DNA from: Fragilariopsis cylindrus CCMP1102
Taxonomy: Eukaryota; Bacillariophyta; Bacillariophyceae; Bacillariales; Bacillariaceae
Assembly: GCA_900095095.1 (NCBI GenBank)
Contig: FMBT01000296.1
Coordinates: 248,001 to 312,000 of the forward strand
Length of the DNA: 64,000 nt
Direction of reading: 5' to 3'
Made by a program: the position numbers and the translations under genes. This document shows, piece by piece, positions 1 to 11,426 of this stretch (its first letter is position 1; each line of letters starts with the position of its first letter). The notes under the pieces were generated by a model. That model was given only the letters and a program-made list of their open reading frames with translations, did no database searches and was not told the origin of the DNA.

Positions 1-1030
1 CAATTCTACCTAATTTGATTTTATCACCAGTACTACTAATCTTTGATAGTGTCGGATTTTGACAATGTTTCCAGATACATTTTATTTTTGCTATACGTTC
101 AGAACGTTGTGTTTCACGTTTTTGTTTGGCTTGTCGTGCTGAGTTAATTTTTGTGGAACAGGATTTTTTTAATTTCAATAGTTCTTTATTTTTGGAGTCA
201 ATATCTAATCCAGTATCAATAGTGGTACCACATTCAATATACTCACGTAACATACTATAAGATAACGCTAATCGATAAATTGATTTGATATTTTGGTCAT
301 TGAAAGTTAAGGAACGTTCGGCATCATTTTTAGCATACCCCCAATTTTTTAATTGTACATGACACAATGACGAATTAGAATATAATGTTGATTTGATATT
401 ATTTAATTCATTTTCTGTATACACTTCAAATGTGGATGTATCTTCACGAATTGATGAATTTGGTTTTGTTGGTGTATCATCGTCCTTTTTTACATCAAGA
501 GTTGGGGTTGACTGTTGACGATGTTCCAAAGGTTCAATTTTGGTAGCCCAATGGACAGTTTCATAATATAAATTAATAGCGGTACGATAATATTGTATAT
601 TTTGTGCTAAATTTTGTTTTCCATCGAGAAATGCTTTTGATGCACGTTGTTTGGTGAGTTTCATAGTAATAGCGGGATCATCATCATACTTTAGTGATGA
701 AAATGCTTCACTTAATCCAGTGTTACGTAATTCTTCTTCCGAAGAACAAAAGATGGGTGGGATATAATCATCATCTAATATCATTTTCATATACTCTTCT
801 TTTTGTTCGGGAGCCCAACCTTTTCCATTTTGTATGGCCATATCAATGGCTTCTTGTAACATCCGATCACCATCACTATCGTCGGAATCATTTGAATCAT
901 CATCGTCATCACCACCCTTGGCCCATTCACGTCGTTTACGATCCATTTTATCTAACAATTCATCATGTGTTAATTCTATTTCTTTTGCTACTTTTTCTTG
1001 CTCTACTACTTTTTCTTGTTGTTCCGTCAT
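1..1030 (-). CDS. TTC4: TTC4/CNS1-like TPR co-chaperone (partial, 3' end outside window)
   Basis: An uninterrupted frame of 343 codons starts at the ATG at 1030 on the minus strand and runs off the window edge. The N-terminus is charged and acidic. Residues about 75-95 (APEQKEEYMK, then DDDYIPP) precede TPR-like helices at roughly 126-160, 207-240 and 241-274, including SNSSLCHVQLKNWGYAKNDA. A basic helix follows, then KLGR near the cut end. This order of acidic N-terminus, three TPRs and basic C-terminal extension fits TTC4/Cns1. Members of that family bind the C-termini of Hsp90 and Hsp70 and act in the cytosol and nucleus. A long insertion (about 165-205) between the first and second TPR is low complexity. 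The C-terminal domain lies outside the window, so the family call rests on the TPR region. Confidence 0.75.
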   Translation of the reverse strand, partial: MTEQQEKVVEQEKVAKEIELTHDELLDKMDRKRREWAKGGDDDDDSNDSDDSDGDRMLQEAIDMAIQNGKGWAPEQKEEYMKMILDDDYIPPIFCSSEEELRNTGLSEAFSSLKYDDDPAITMKLTKQRASKAFLDGKQNLAQNIQYYRTAINLYYETVHWATKIEPLEHRQQSTPTLDVKKDDDTPTKPNSSIREDTSTFEVYTENELNNIKSTLYSNSSLCHVQLKNWGYAKNDAERSLTFNDQNIKSIYRLALSYSMLREYIECGTTIDTGLDIDSKNKELLKLKKSCSTKINSARQAKQKRETQRSERIAKIKCIWKHCQNPTLSKISSTGDKIKLGRI

Positions 1031-2708
1031 GATTACTTTTTGAAATATTAGTACGTTCTTCTTGACTTGACTCTTTATGTTGTTTGTGCCTCTGATCTAG
1101 TAGACACTTTGCTTGTCTTGTCTTTTCTCGTCTTGTTCTTTGAGGATTGCTCCAATACCGACGATTCGTCAACAAAAGGGATGGAGGGGAGAGGAATTGG
1201 GTTTTTTTTTGTGGACGGAAATTTGTCGTCGAATAACGACGATGAACAGACAACGAGAACAAGAAATTAATGCTTGTACAGTACAAGATCGTTCATTGAT
1301 GTGTTTGGAACGGAATGAAAAAAAAAAAAAAAAGACAAACAAGAATGAATGAATCGAATCTAAATCATATAAATTCATGTACAAAAAAGATTTTCGTTGG
1401 CTGTGAACGAACTGAACTACCGGTTGAAGGTCAGACAGAGCATATCCTCTTTTTAATTTAAAAGATTCGATTGATTCCTACTTCCTGGAAATTAAAAAAA
1501 TAAAACGAGATTTTGAAAGTTTTCGAATTACTCTCCGTGCTTTAGCGCGTCTTAATTTTCACGATCTGCAAAATGCAGGAAATATTCAACCGATAGCGCG
1601 CGGTCAATAAGCACTGACCGGAGGAAGTAACTTACTCTTCCTTTGTTTGTTTTGTTTGTTTTGTGCCTCTCCTTTCTGATCTACAGTAGATACTTTGCTG
1701 TTCTTTTTGAGGATTCCTTTCATACGATACGATACGATTCGATTCCGTCAACGAAAGGAAAGGAAGGGAAGGAAATTGGTGGTTTGTTGTTTTGTGAACG
1801 GGAATTTGTCGGTCGTGCGTCGTTACGACGATCGATTGACGATCGATGACGAGAAATTAGGCAGTGCTTTTTTACAAGTTACAAGATAGATAGAGATGAT
1901 GATGTGTTGTTTTCTTTGGAACGTACTGTAGGGCAAGAAATGATACACATAAATACTGTACTGTACAAATCATCAGCGCAGTAGCATTCATCAGTACGAA
2001 CAAAACACACTAACCAGTAGATAGCATAGCAATAATACAAATGATCATTCGATACATCCTCTCACTTTAATATAAAAAACTTCCTATCTAAAAATACATT
2101 GAATATTATATTTGGCATAAAACTAGAGCATGCATTAGCTATTGCATCACAATATATACATGTGCAGGAAGGCACCATATATAGAGTGGTGGTGGGTGTG
2201 GGGGTATTGGGATGTAAACTGCATTTCCTATTACGTTTTGTTTTTCCGTGGGTAAATGAATTGAACATGATAGATAGATGGACTAACACCTACCTACCTT
2301 GTATAATTTTTTGGACTTGACATTTTCCTAGAAACATTACTTATAAATGCCTATACAGGAGGTCATTGGACACACAGGTACGACAGACACACCATGTCAC
2401 ACTTCATGATGTTCTTGCTGTTGTTGTGTTAAATGAGGAAAGAAACCCGAAAATGCCGAAACAAGCAAACTCGATTAAAGTAGAGGAAGGAAGTACTATC
2501 AGTTCTTACCAAGTGAAACGACTCTCACTTCAGGAGAGCAGCAGCAGAATAAGAAGTAGCACTACTGTAGTAGAAAAGGATTACTGCGATTGTGATCTTG
2601 CCCTACCGGGGTTTCAAATCCTCTGTGTCAAAATCTGCCCACCATTAAAAACATTTCCTCCGTGCGACGGTGATGTCGTGATTGAAAAAGGCTTTCTTTA
2701 TGTCACAA
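1031..2708. other. Intergenic region with an internal duplication
   Basis: No convincing gene. Segments about 1075-1290 and 1640-1870 are diverged direct copies: both run from a TTTGTGCCTCT-like start through TTTGAGGATT and a GTCAACRAAAGG stretch to a run ending in GAAATTWG. A poly-A run lies at 1319-1333. A plus-strand frame at 2453-2719 could encode 88 residues but has no recognisable features and faces the 3' end of the next gene. Confidence 0.5.
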
Positions 2709-5700
2709 TCATGCAGTAACTTTCTTTAGCACTTCATTCACCGTGGTAGCATAAATGGCAGGAACAGTAAAGCCAAGCTTTTTTTCCAGTTCATTCCAAT
2801 TGAATGTACGTGTTTCTGTACCGAATACAAATGTGAAGGTTTGTTTCGTCTCCAATTGATGGTAATATGCTATATTTGTAAAAACGAATATAGTCGTGAA
2901 TTTTTTTGCATCATGTCGACGGTCTGCAGCCCAACCCAGTTCCTCCCAACAATTTTTCGAACCAAGCCATGCCGCAGTGATGACAAATGTCATGGTTTTC
3001 TCGCTATCTTCATCACCTTCTTATAGTACTCCGCCCAGAAAAGATTCCTGGGATTTACAACTTCTCCTTCTGCAGGCACCAACTTATTGGATGCTGCAAG
3101 TGGTGAAAGGTTCAGTGAATCCACGTATGCGCTGTCAAGGAGTTTTGCGAGTCTTTCAATGTTTGGGAATTTAAAATTCACCTTAACGCGACCAACAAGA
3201 AATTCATTTTTTTTTTCCACTGCTACCAAAGCTAAGTAGGTTCTTGAAATTTTTAGGGTCGTACTTTGGACTGAGTTCAAGGACTTGTGTGAAATAAGTT
3301 GCTGCTTGTTTGTCTGTTTGAAACTCAAGGAAAAGTCTACCTTGCTGGTCAAGGCCTTGGAGGATTTTTGGAACGAAGCCACCTAGAAACTCTCTTGCTC
3401 TCTCTGCAATTTTGCCATCATCATCATTTATGACCCTTCTAATAATATCTATGTTTGTTCCCCATTCTGGCTCGTACGTTTTGGCGAAGTCATGCATCAC
3501 GGTATAGTAAGGTTGGTAATCTATGGCACCTGCTGCCTTCTTTTCATACTCGACAATGGTCTTTTGCAATCTCCACCAAAACTCATGTTTACCCCCCTTA
3601 GAAGAGTCTATTCTTTGAAACTCTATTCGGTCAGCGGCCCTAATTTTTCCAGATCCTCTGCGCAATCCGTAAGAGTGACGAGAACGAAAATTTTTAATCA
3701 ATGAAATAGAAAATTAGGTTAAATCGAAGAATCAAAACGATTAACTTACACCCTGAACGTTAAGTCGCAAAATAGGTTGCGGTCCTCCCGGTCCGTCACC
3801 CCATTCTTCTTCTTCCATCAAAAAATAGTTCACGGATTTGAAGAAGTCAGGTATTTTGCCTGCAAGTCGAACCTTTTCATCTCCGTTCTCGTTGGAAAGT
3901 TTTTTCCTGTAGATCTTTACCTTCTTCCCCCCACTGTGTTCAAATATCTCCCAACCATATGTAAACCCAGTATTATTGCTGCGTATGTACTTTTCCTCCC
4001 AATCCTTGGAGAATATGTGATGGATTTTCACGTTGTTCTCAATTGCGGCGGAGAACTCACTAACACACCATAATCTTGAGTATGAATTGCAAGTACCCGT
4101 TTGAATGACGAACATGTCAAGGACTGACTTTGTAATTTGTTGAAAAACGTTGATACTCAAATGGTCTGGCAACGATCCGCGGCCATCTCCTTGATAAATA
4201 GAGAAGGCAGACATCCAGATGACAGTTTGTCACTGAATTTTACACTTACGTTCTTGCCAATTTTTCTTCCTTTTTGCAACTCTAACAAATCAATCACTTT
4301 TTCGACATCTTCATCCCATGAAAGTGATACAAACACTTCCGCAGGTTGTCCTCTGACCGCATCTACATTTCCATATTGAGAGCAATACAAGAATTTAAAT
4401 CTTTGGATTGTGGCCTGATGAAGTCCTGGCAAAGATCATCAATGGAAACAGACTTGTTTTTACCGCGTTTGTGTATGCATTTAGACCACCGAAATGGATT
4501 TTTCTTCCTGCAATGTTCGACATACCTCTTCATATTAGCAAACGTCTTCATGAAGTCACAAGGAATGATTGATTGAAGTTAGAACTGAGAACACTAAATA
4601 AAAACTTGGCACAATACATCAAAAGAAGGACTTACTATTTCGCAAAACTTCACATTTTCTTTCACAAATTTTTCACCCCCCAATTGTAAATCTCGTCTTT
4701 TGGTCGCTTGTCTCTCCAATTCCTTCCTTGGTAATCCTTTGCCAAAATAAATGTCGTCGTACCGCAATATTTCGGGATCCATCTTTTCTTCGTCGCTCAA
4801 TTTCACCGTTTCTTTTACTGAAATTTTAAGAAATAGGTCACTTGCGTTCTTCGGTGAAAACTTCTCTATCTAGTAATCAGTAGTAATAGGTCTCTTTTTT
4901 CCCCCATTTCCGATCTTGTCGACTTTTGCGATGATCTCGAGGACCACCCCTCTATGTTCTTCCGAGCGACCTCTAACATAGTCTCCCTTTACAATATATC
5001 TTGGGTTGTTTATCCTGGACGTTGCCACAGTCGTAACAACAGCTTTCCGGAAGAGAATGTTTTCCCTCACGTCCGTAACCGACCTCACAACAAAGTCGAC
5101 AATTCGGCTGAATATAGAATCAGCATCTACTCCCAGTGTCAATTCATTGCCTGAAGACAAGCGCGTGATCCCGGGATCCATTCTTTTAGAGATGGGGAGA
5201 AATGAGGGGGTCATGACTCGGGAAAAGGTTTCTCTCGTATAATTCTTTGGTTCCACAGAAGCAGAGTTGGTGTTTTGATGACCACTGAAGCCACCGAGAG
5301 GGAATTCCCAGACCTCGGAAAGAGTGGATAGATTAGGCAATGGCTGTATATTTGAACCATTGGCATAAACAATGTGGATTTCTGGACTGTTGTCGGTGTA
5401 TAGAATCGGGTAAGCGATAACATTGCTAATGTCATCGGTTGGTGCAGTTGTTGGAGCGGAGGTGACCACAACAAACATTGACAAGTCCTTCATTGCTTCT
5501 TCTAGCGAGGACCGATCATCAGCTGTCACATTTTTTCCTTCATCATTCGAACTAATTCGATGTAACGAATCCAAGAGTTCAACTTGTTCCTTTGACATGG
5601 TTTGATTTTTCAAACGATTGACGAGGTCTTCGTCTGATTTATTCTCGTCAGCTGTCGGTTCTAATGCTAACGTATCATATTTTGCAGTTTCACGACCAGG

Positions 5701-6021
5701 GCCGTTGCCTACGTATGTCCTCCATTCATTACTGTTGCTACTTCTCTTATAGCAATATTCAGAGCAGTTCCCACTCAGCAAGTGCATGGCCGTTCCGATC
5801 GATTCTGTTTCGGCCATATCGAGCTCGCAAGCAATGACCTTTTTCACCAAAGCCAAGCTATATCTTTCTGAGAAAATGGGATACACTGGCGCTAGAATCC
5901 TTTCATTAGCATAACCAAAGATTTCAGTCGGAAAGTCTTCGAACGATTTCAGGAGAGGAAAAGGTATCTTTTGGATCGGGAGCCTTGAGTCAACATTAAA
6001 CACTTTCATCGATTCAGCCAT
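2709..6021 (-). pseudogene. TIR-like multi-exon gene, interrupted (probable pseudogene)
   Basis: Reading starts at the ATG at 6021 (MAESMKVFNVDSRLPIQKIP). The frame stays open to a TAG at 4870-4872 and continues in the same frame beyond it (IEKFSPKNASDLFLK). A clear donor GTAAGTCC near 4640 and a branch-like TTCTAAC define one intron. Another intron ends near 3659 (donor near 3751). Between them, FVSLSWDEDVEKVIDLLE and later RLWCVSEFSAAIE resemble the strand and W-C-x-x-E elements of TIR-like domains in protists. A second TIR-like half, FVITAAWLGSKNCWEELGWA, lies at about 2930-2990. Frame changes are needed near 4425, at a ten-A run near 3206-3215, and near 3005. The 5' 380 residues match nothing I recognise. 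It could also be a real gene with unrecognised introns, or carry sequencing indels. Confidence 0.5.
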
Positions 6022-6823
6022 TTTCGGTTTCAAGGAAACTGTGTACTTTCCACTCCCTTTGTCCTCGGGTATGAAAGTTTGTTTATTAATTTGTTTGTTT
6101 GTTTTTCATTACCAAAAATATATAGATATTCCTCGTGCTTTGCTTTTGGGCTGTCGAATTGAAATTATCATAACTTACTAGCTGCACGATGCGATGCGAT
6201 GCAATGTGATGCGATGCTGCCTGCCTGCCTGCCTGCCTGCCTACCTACCTTCTCGTACTGTACTTGTAACTCGTCGATGGTAATTGATGATTGATGATAC
6301 AGTACAGTACAATCAATAATTGAAGGAATAAATCAAATCAATATCAAATCAATAATCGGAATTTGGTTAAATTTTTTTCTACTGTACTGTACTGTACAAC
6401 TATAGCACAAACTGTAGGATTATGTAAACGTACATCATATCATATCGTCATCCTATTTTATTGTTCTTCTTCTTCTTGTACAGTAGCGTGATGCACAACA
6501 TGATTGATGATCATTGTCATTGTCGTTATGTCGTTCTGTCGTTCTGTCGCTATCGCTGCTGCTATCGCCACTGCTACCACTATCATTCACTTGAAGAAAA
6601 ATTCTCTTGCTTTTGCTTTCACGCACAACATAAACAGTAACGTTAATTTACCGGAGTGGTGTGTTGTTTACAAGATACACCATACCGGTACTGTAGACTG
6701 TTGGTTTGGTTTGGGTGTGTGTCGTGGTATCTTTTTCTACATTAAAATTGTATTTTGTTGATGATGTGTCGTTGATGCTATTACAGTATCTTTATATACT
6801 TTTAATTTTTGTGTAGAAGAGAG
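6022..6823. other. Intergenic region with simple repeats
   Basis: No gene seen. It holds ATGCG-type repeats (6183-6217), a run of CTGC tetranucleotides turning into CTAC (6216-6250), and several TACTGTAC/GTACAGTA words, for example 6256-6264, 6300-6308 and 6379-6393. The region lies upstream of the TIR-like gene and would contain its promoter. Confidence 0.5.
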
Positions 6824-6897
6824 AACGATCGTACCAACATAAAAGCACCGCTTGTGTGGGCCTGGTTAGTACGGGGACCACGTTGGAATCCCAGGTG
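6824..6897 (+). pseudogene. Degenerate 5S rRNA copy with internal deletions
   Basis: Positions 6824-6850 match the 5' half of eukaryotic 5S rRNA: an ACGATCGTACCA stretch, then AAAGCACCG. Positions 6857-6897 match the 3' half: GGGCCTGGTTAGTAC, then GGGGACCACGTTGGAATCCC and AGGTG. A T-run of the kind that ends RNA polymerase III genes follows at once. About 25-30 nucleotides between the halves are missing, including the region of the internal box A, and a few more are gone after GTTAGTAC. It is therefore unlikely to be a working gene. It is in opposite orientation to the adjoining reverse-transcriptase relic. Confidence 0.72.
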
Positions 6898-7016
6898 TTT
6901 TTTTGTCTTTTTGTATTTATTTTTGTCTTTTTTATTCTTTTTTTGTAAATCACCTTTCCAATTTCTGCACTCTCTCTCTCTCTCTCTCTCTCTCTTCAGA
7001 TAGATGACAAATGACA
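6898..7016 (-). repeat. A-rich tail and (TC)n tract between 5S copy and RT relic
   Basis: On the plus strand this is T-rich with TTTTTGTC units, followed by a (CT)n tract at 6970-6996. Read on the minus strand, it is an A-rich 3' tail to the reverse-transcriptase relic, as expected for a non-LTR element. Confidence 0.5.
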
Positions 7017-7893
7017 AGTTTTGAGGTTGTGATGCCATTCCTTCCATGCTCCCCCCAAATATATTATATGGTCCTGTCCATTTCTTTCTATAACTCCTGT
7101 ATGCACATTTAGGGGACATTACAGAGCAAGCTAGCTTCCTATTGTGTGTTGCTGATGTGTTCATTCGTTTTCCATGTTGTGCCTTTTGATTTTTACTTGT
7201 CCCTTGTTCTGTGCCTAAGCTGCGATATGTTTTGTATGGTGATATTGGTTTGATTGGTACTTCTTTGTTGTTCAGCCTATCATGTATTGTGGTTGTTATC
7301 TTCAGGTCTGCTGGTGCTACAACCGGTGCTCCATCCAATCCGAACTAAAAAGCTAATACCTGTGCAAAGCATTTGTCAAGATTGAGTGCTCCTCCTGTTG
7401 CTCTTAGTAGATCATTCCATAGTTGTGCATCATGTTGTGTTCTGATGATGATTATCATTCACTGTCTCCAATGGTTTGCCATTGTGTGTTTTGTTGTTGT
7501 TGTTGTTGTTGTTGTCCACAAATCATTGTTGAACTTTACTAGTAGTGTTATTGTTACCATTGCCATTTCTGTTTGCATTACATCCACAAAGACCGGATTG
7601 ATTGCTCTTCTATTAGGTCTGCATCCATATACACCTTTATTGATTAAATTGTTGTCTTCCCAGTGTTGATCTAATTCTCTGAAGGATATTGAGAATTGCA
7701 GATTCAAATCACATTCATAATATAAATGTATCACTCTTAAATCATGATTATGCATGCAACTTTTCTGGGTCTGTCTGAGGACAATGACACAGTATATTCT
7801 GCTGGCAAAGATCAAAGACATATTTTCTTGATCTAATAATCTAATAATGCAAGCTATGTCTGCAGCACTATATAAGGTATCTATAGCACACAT
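7017..7893 (-). pseudogene. Non-LTR (LINE-like) reverse-transcriptase relic
   Basis: Minus-strand frames read RELDQHWEDNNLINKGVYGC, RPNRRAINPVFVDVMQ and LVKFNND. This is the finger/palm region of LINE-type reverse transcriptases (the G-x-R-P and K-F-D-N-D block). After an ACA-repeat stretch, a later part resumes near 7420 with AQLWNDLLRATGGALNLDKC, then an in-frame TAG, FGLDGAPVV, and near 7230 PYKTYRSLGTEQG. The catalytic YxDD segment between these blocks is missing. The element is therefore internally deleted, contains a stop and is dead. The 5' part upstream of 7893 is not recognisable. Confidence 0.72.
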
Positions 7894-9172
7894 GGGTTCC
7901 TACAGGTACATTTGGTGGGCCCCTACCCCACACATCACGAATAAACTAGTGGAAACACATCCAAACTATTCACACCAAATTCTTCTTATATCTATCTCCA
8001 TCTTTCAATGTGTAGCATGAATTGTCAGTGGTGTGGGGACCCTCCTAGCAACAATCAATTAATAGAAAACAAACAAACACACTAATAGCTAGGACTATAC
8101 ACCATTAAATATTATAGGTTAATAAGTGACAGTACTATGTCATTATTATATTATCTATAAGCAGACCATTATTAGTTGTTGTGTGTTTCTCCTAAAGGTC
8201 ATACACACAAATAAATAGTATGGTAACGAAAGGTATGATCTGAAAAAAATGACTCCAATTGGTCATCTACCTACTGTACCATCATAGTAACAACGTACTG
8301 TACTACACTAGTCCTACAATACCTCGCAGTCTTGGTACGATTGACTTTTAAGCCTTAAACAAGAAAAATGTTCCTCAAGACTAAAAAAAATTGATGTACC
8401 ACTGAAATGAGAAGTGTGAATGTATCAGACACACATAATAATGAAGAGCAATTGCATGATACAGAAAAGAACACAATTAATTGTATTCGTAAAGATACTT
8501 CTGGAGACACGAAAGGCGTAGATTTTTTTTCCTGATACTAAAAGTCACATTTTTTCTGATACTAAAGTCGCAAAGTCGCATTACGATGCATGAACAATTA
8601 TGTTAGCACTGTCGAATGAAATATCAACGTACGTCTGACAGGACTTCGACCGTATGCATGACTTGATACAGGTATATGAGGAACACAAAATGTGAACACT
8701 AAAAATGAGAACTTGAAGTGTAACACTGAAAACTTGAGAAGTGTGAATACATGTATCACAAAATTTAATGTAATTAATTAATTGATGTCGTGATGTCTCA
8801 TACTGTACCGGTAAGATAGATAGAGAATGTCAATGTTTTACTATCGGAGAATAAAACATATTAAATATATATATTATTATAGTGATCAAGGTACGATTAG
8901 AGAACAAAGAAATGAGTGGATTTTTTTTTTCTGATACTAAAGTCACAATATAATACGAAGTACCACTGTATTACATCATGAAATACTTTCAACAGCATAC
9001 AAAACCATGAAAAGAGAACAAAAAATGAGACACATTCCAACAATAATGAAGTACAATTACTTACATCATAAAATAATTTCAACAGCATTACAAAACCATA
9101 AAAAAAAGACTTTCACACAATAAATCGCAAACAATAAAACAATACTAAACTATATCAAAAAAAGTCAAAACG
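7894..9172. other. Upstream module of small-protein unit A, with internal duplications
   Basis: No gene seen. The module found in the next two units is recognisable: CCTCGCAGTCTTGGTACGA at 8320-8338 and a CCTCAAGACTAAA word near 8371-8384. A GATTTTTT-CTGATACTAAAGTCAC block occurs three times, near 8520, 8550 and 8920. A TTTCAACAGCAT-ACAAAACCAT block occurs twice, near 8990 and 9080. This is probably promoter and 5'UTR sequence. Confidence 0.55.
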
Positions 9173-9595
9173 ATGCCAGATTATTCTTCAGAAGAAATTA
9201 GGAAATGGAAATCGATCATTTATGGTCCAGATACTGGTTCTTGTGATAATAGTACAACTATTGGTTCTTATTGTGGTAATAATAAAGTGGATTCATGGGT
9301 TCGGGAAGGAGACGAAACATTGAAACCTCGTAAATCAAAAAAAAGTTGGAGTAATGGTGGTACTCCGAAGTCACCATCCAGTCCACATATAAATAAGAAA
9401 TGGTTGGGTGCATCGAATATAGCGTACAAAGGGAGTACGACTAAGTCTGTATTAAAGTATTTTGAAGGTGGTGGATCGGCACATGATACGAAACATTCGA
9501 ATTATTTGATGATGAATGAATCGAACCATTCGAGGAGAGAGCGAAAGACGGATGAAGACACCGGATTGATTAGTGAAGATTTCACTACTTACTAA
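9173..9595 (+). CDS. Small conserved protein, tandem family member A
   Basis: 140 residues from the ATG at 9173, ending in TAA. It begins MPDYSSEEIRKWKSIIYGP, almost the same as the starts of the genes at 11427 and 14919. A K-V-D-x-W motif, a basic Ser/Thr-Pro stretch (LKPRKSKKSW) and a W-x-G-x-S motif follow. This copy is longer than its relatives: the shared GTKRSYRTKGAKDAIGKPSLY-type end is replaced by a different polar tail ending in SEDFTTY. There is no signal peptide or membrane segment. I do not recognise the family. Short length, polar composition and repeated basic and Ser-rich tracts suggest a soluble protein that may be partly disordered. Confidence 0.7.
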   Translation: MPDYSSEEIRKWKSIIYGPDTGSCDNSTTIGSYCGNNKVDSWVREGDETLKPRKSKKSWSNGGTPKSPSSPHINKKWLGASNIAYKGSTTKSVLKYFEGGGSAHDTKHSNYLMMNESNHSRRERKTDEDTGLISEDFTTY

Positions 9596-11426
9596 CTTTT
9601 CATACAGTGCGCCATCGACGTCAGGGACAACAACAACACAAAAAACACGTTACTAACTAATAATATTCTAATATCAAGGTACAGGAAGTTACTGTTATTC
9701 ATTCATTTTAATCTACAGTAGTAGACATCTAATCTCTAATAAAATACATCATAATATATATATATACTATATCGACCTTCTTCTTCTAGGACATTAGATT
9801 TGGCATCCCAATATGGCCAAATATCGCTGGAGGTTATTCCATGTACTTTTTTTTTCAGTCGATGTACTTTTTTTCTGTCCTATGTACGGGTCCCCCAGTT
9901 TTTGCTTTTTATTCTATTAGCAATCTTGTTTTAAACTACAAGTACTACTAGTAGTACCAAGCGAATCGACAAGACAATGGACTTGAAAAAAAAATTAGCC
10001 ATCACATAATAATGTGAGAATAAGCAAATGGAGATGGCATCCACCCAGCGGCATGGAGGTGCGGCTATTGCTTATTTAGTGGGAGTCGATTCTACAAAGA
10101 CAAGAATAATTTTATTTTATTTGAAAAATACGTCAAACATATCCGTTGATAATGTATCCTCTCTTAATGTAACAATAACAATAAAAGTCATCGCAATAAC
10201 TAATGTAACAGTAATAGAGACATCTGTACTAGCACTTTATCTTTTTGTGTATTATTTGATTTTTAATCTTCCTCTCTTATGCGCCGCTTGTGGTGATTCG
10301 AAAATCTGCCTGCTACCCATATAAATCCTCATAGAATTTTCCCCAGATGACCAAATTCAACCGTAATTGTAATTTTTTGTTCTTATTAACAGTAGTACGA
10401 ATATCTGTATTTCGTTCCATAAGTTTATTCGTGGAGGTTCTTCGATTCAATTCATTTCCTATTGTCGTCATGTGTCAATGAAAATAATTTTCCATTTCAA
10501 TTCTTTACTGCACAAAAAAATGATAAAATGGGGTTACAAAAGGGGTTATTCATTTCATAATAAAAAACGAAAAGGGGAGCAAAAAATCCCTTTAACAAAT
10601 GATTAGCGGGAAATTTGATGTACTTTTGACTTAAGTACACCAAATAAGTACAGTACAGTACAAAGGCATCTACCTACTAGAAGTACCATAACAACGTACT
10701 GTACTACCTCGCAGTCTTGGTACGACTGACTTTCAAGCCTTCGCTTCACGTACAATTATATTAAAACAAGAAATTATGTCCCTCAAGACTAAATTTATTT
10801 TTCTTAAGCTTTCGGCGCGCAAATACCCAAAGATACAGAGCTTATATTAAAATTCAATAAATTAAAAATGAAGAAGTATGGTACAGTAGCGGTAAAGTGG
10901 TAACTTGTGCAGAAGTAATGTTGGATTGCACGTAAAAATAATAGACACCCAAGATACTTAGACACACACGATTCACAACAAAAGAGAATAAATGCGTAGA
11001 ATTTTCTTTTCTGATACTACCGTAAAGTCACAATATACGATGTACTAGTACAACATTTTAAATCTTGCTTCCAATCTTGAAAGAATGAGAAGGCATAAAA
11101 ACGTACCAGTAACCATCAATATTCACGTGCAATCAAAACTCATATTCAATCTTGAAAGAATAAGAAGGCATAAAAACGTACCAGTAAACGACTTGTATCA
11201 CCATCAATATTCACGCTACCAATCAAAACTCACTACCGTACTTGTGCTATCTAATAAAGTGAATGAATGAATTTGAAGCAAAATAGTACGATTGCATCAT
11301 AAAGTAATTTCAACAGCATAATACAAAACCATTAAAAAAGACTACCGCACGCACAGCAAAATCGCAATAATAAACACAATACTAAAATATTATATCAAAA
11401 ATCGAAAACGAAAACGATACGATACG
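9596..11426. other. Intergenic region and upstream module of unit B
   Basis: The first half (9596-10640) shows no convincing gene. A frame at 10028-10324 has poor coding character. The piece 10270-10370 (CCTGCTACCC, then AGAATTTTCCCC and ATGACCAAAT) resembles 46180-46250. From about 10640 the family upstream module starts: CCTCGCAGTCTTGGTACGA at 10706, TCACGTACAATTATATTAAA near 10746, CCTCAAGACTAAA near 10781, CTGATACT and AAAGTCACAAT near 11012-11036. AATGAGAAGGCATAAAAACG occurs at 11084, with a diverged second copy at 11159. Confidence 0.55.

Noticed and set aside
2366-2719. Plus-strand frame overlapping the end of the TIR-like gene
   Set aside because: The long form needs a TTG start; the ATG form (88 residues) has no recognisable features and lies antisense to a gene end.
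10028-10324. 98-codon plus-strand frame (MEMASTQRHGGAAIAYL)
   Set aside because: Composition is Ile/Val/Thr-rich by AT bias, part of it is similar to non-coding DNA at 18.0 kb, and it has no family.
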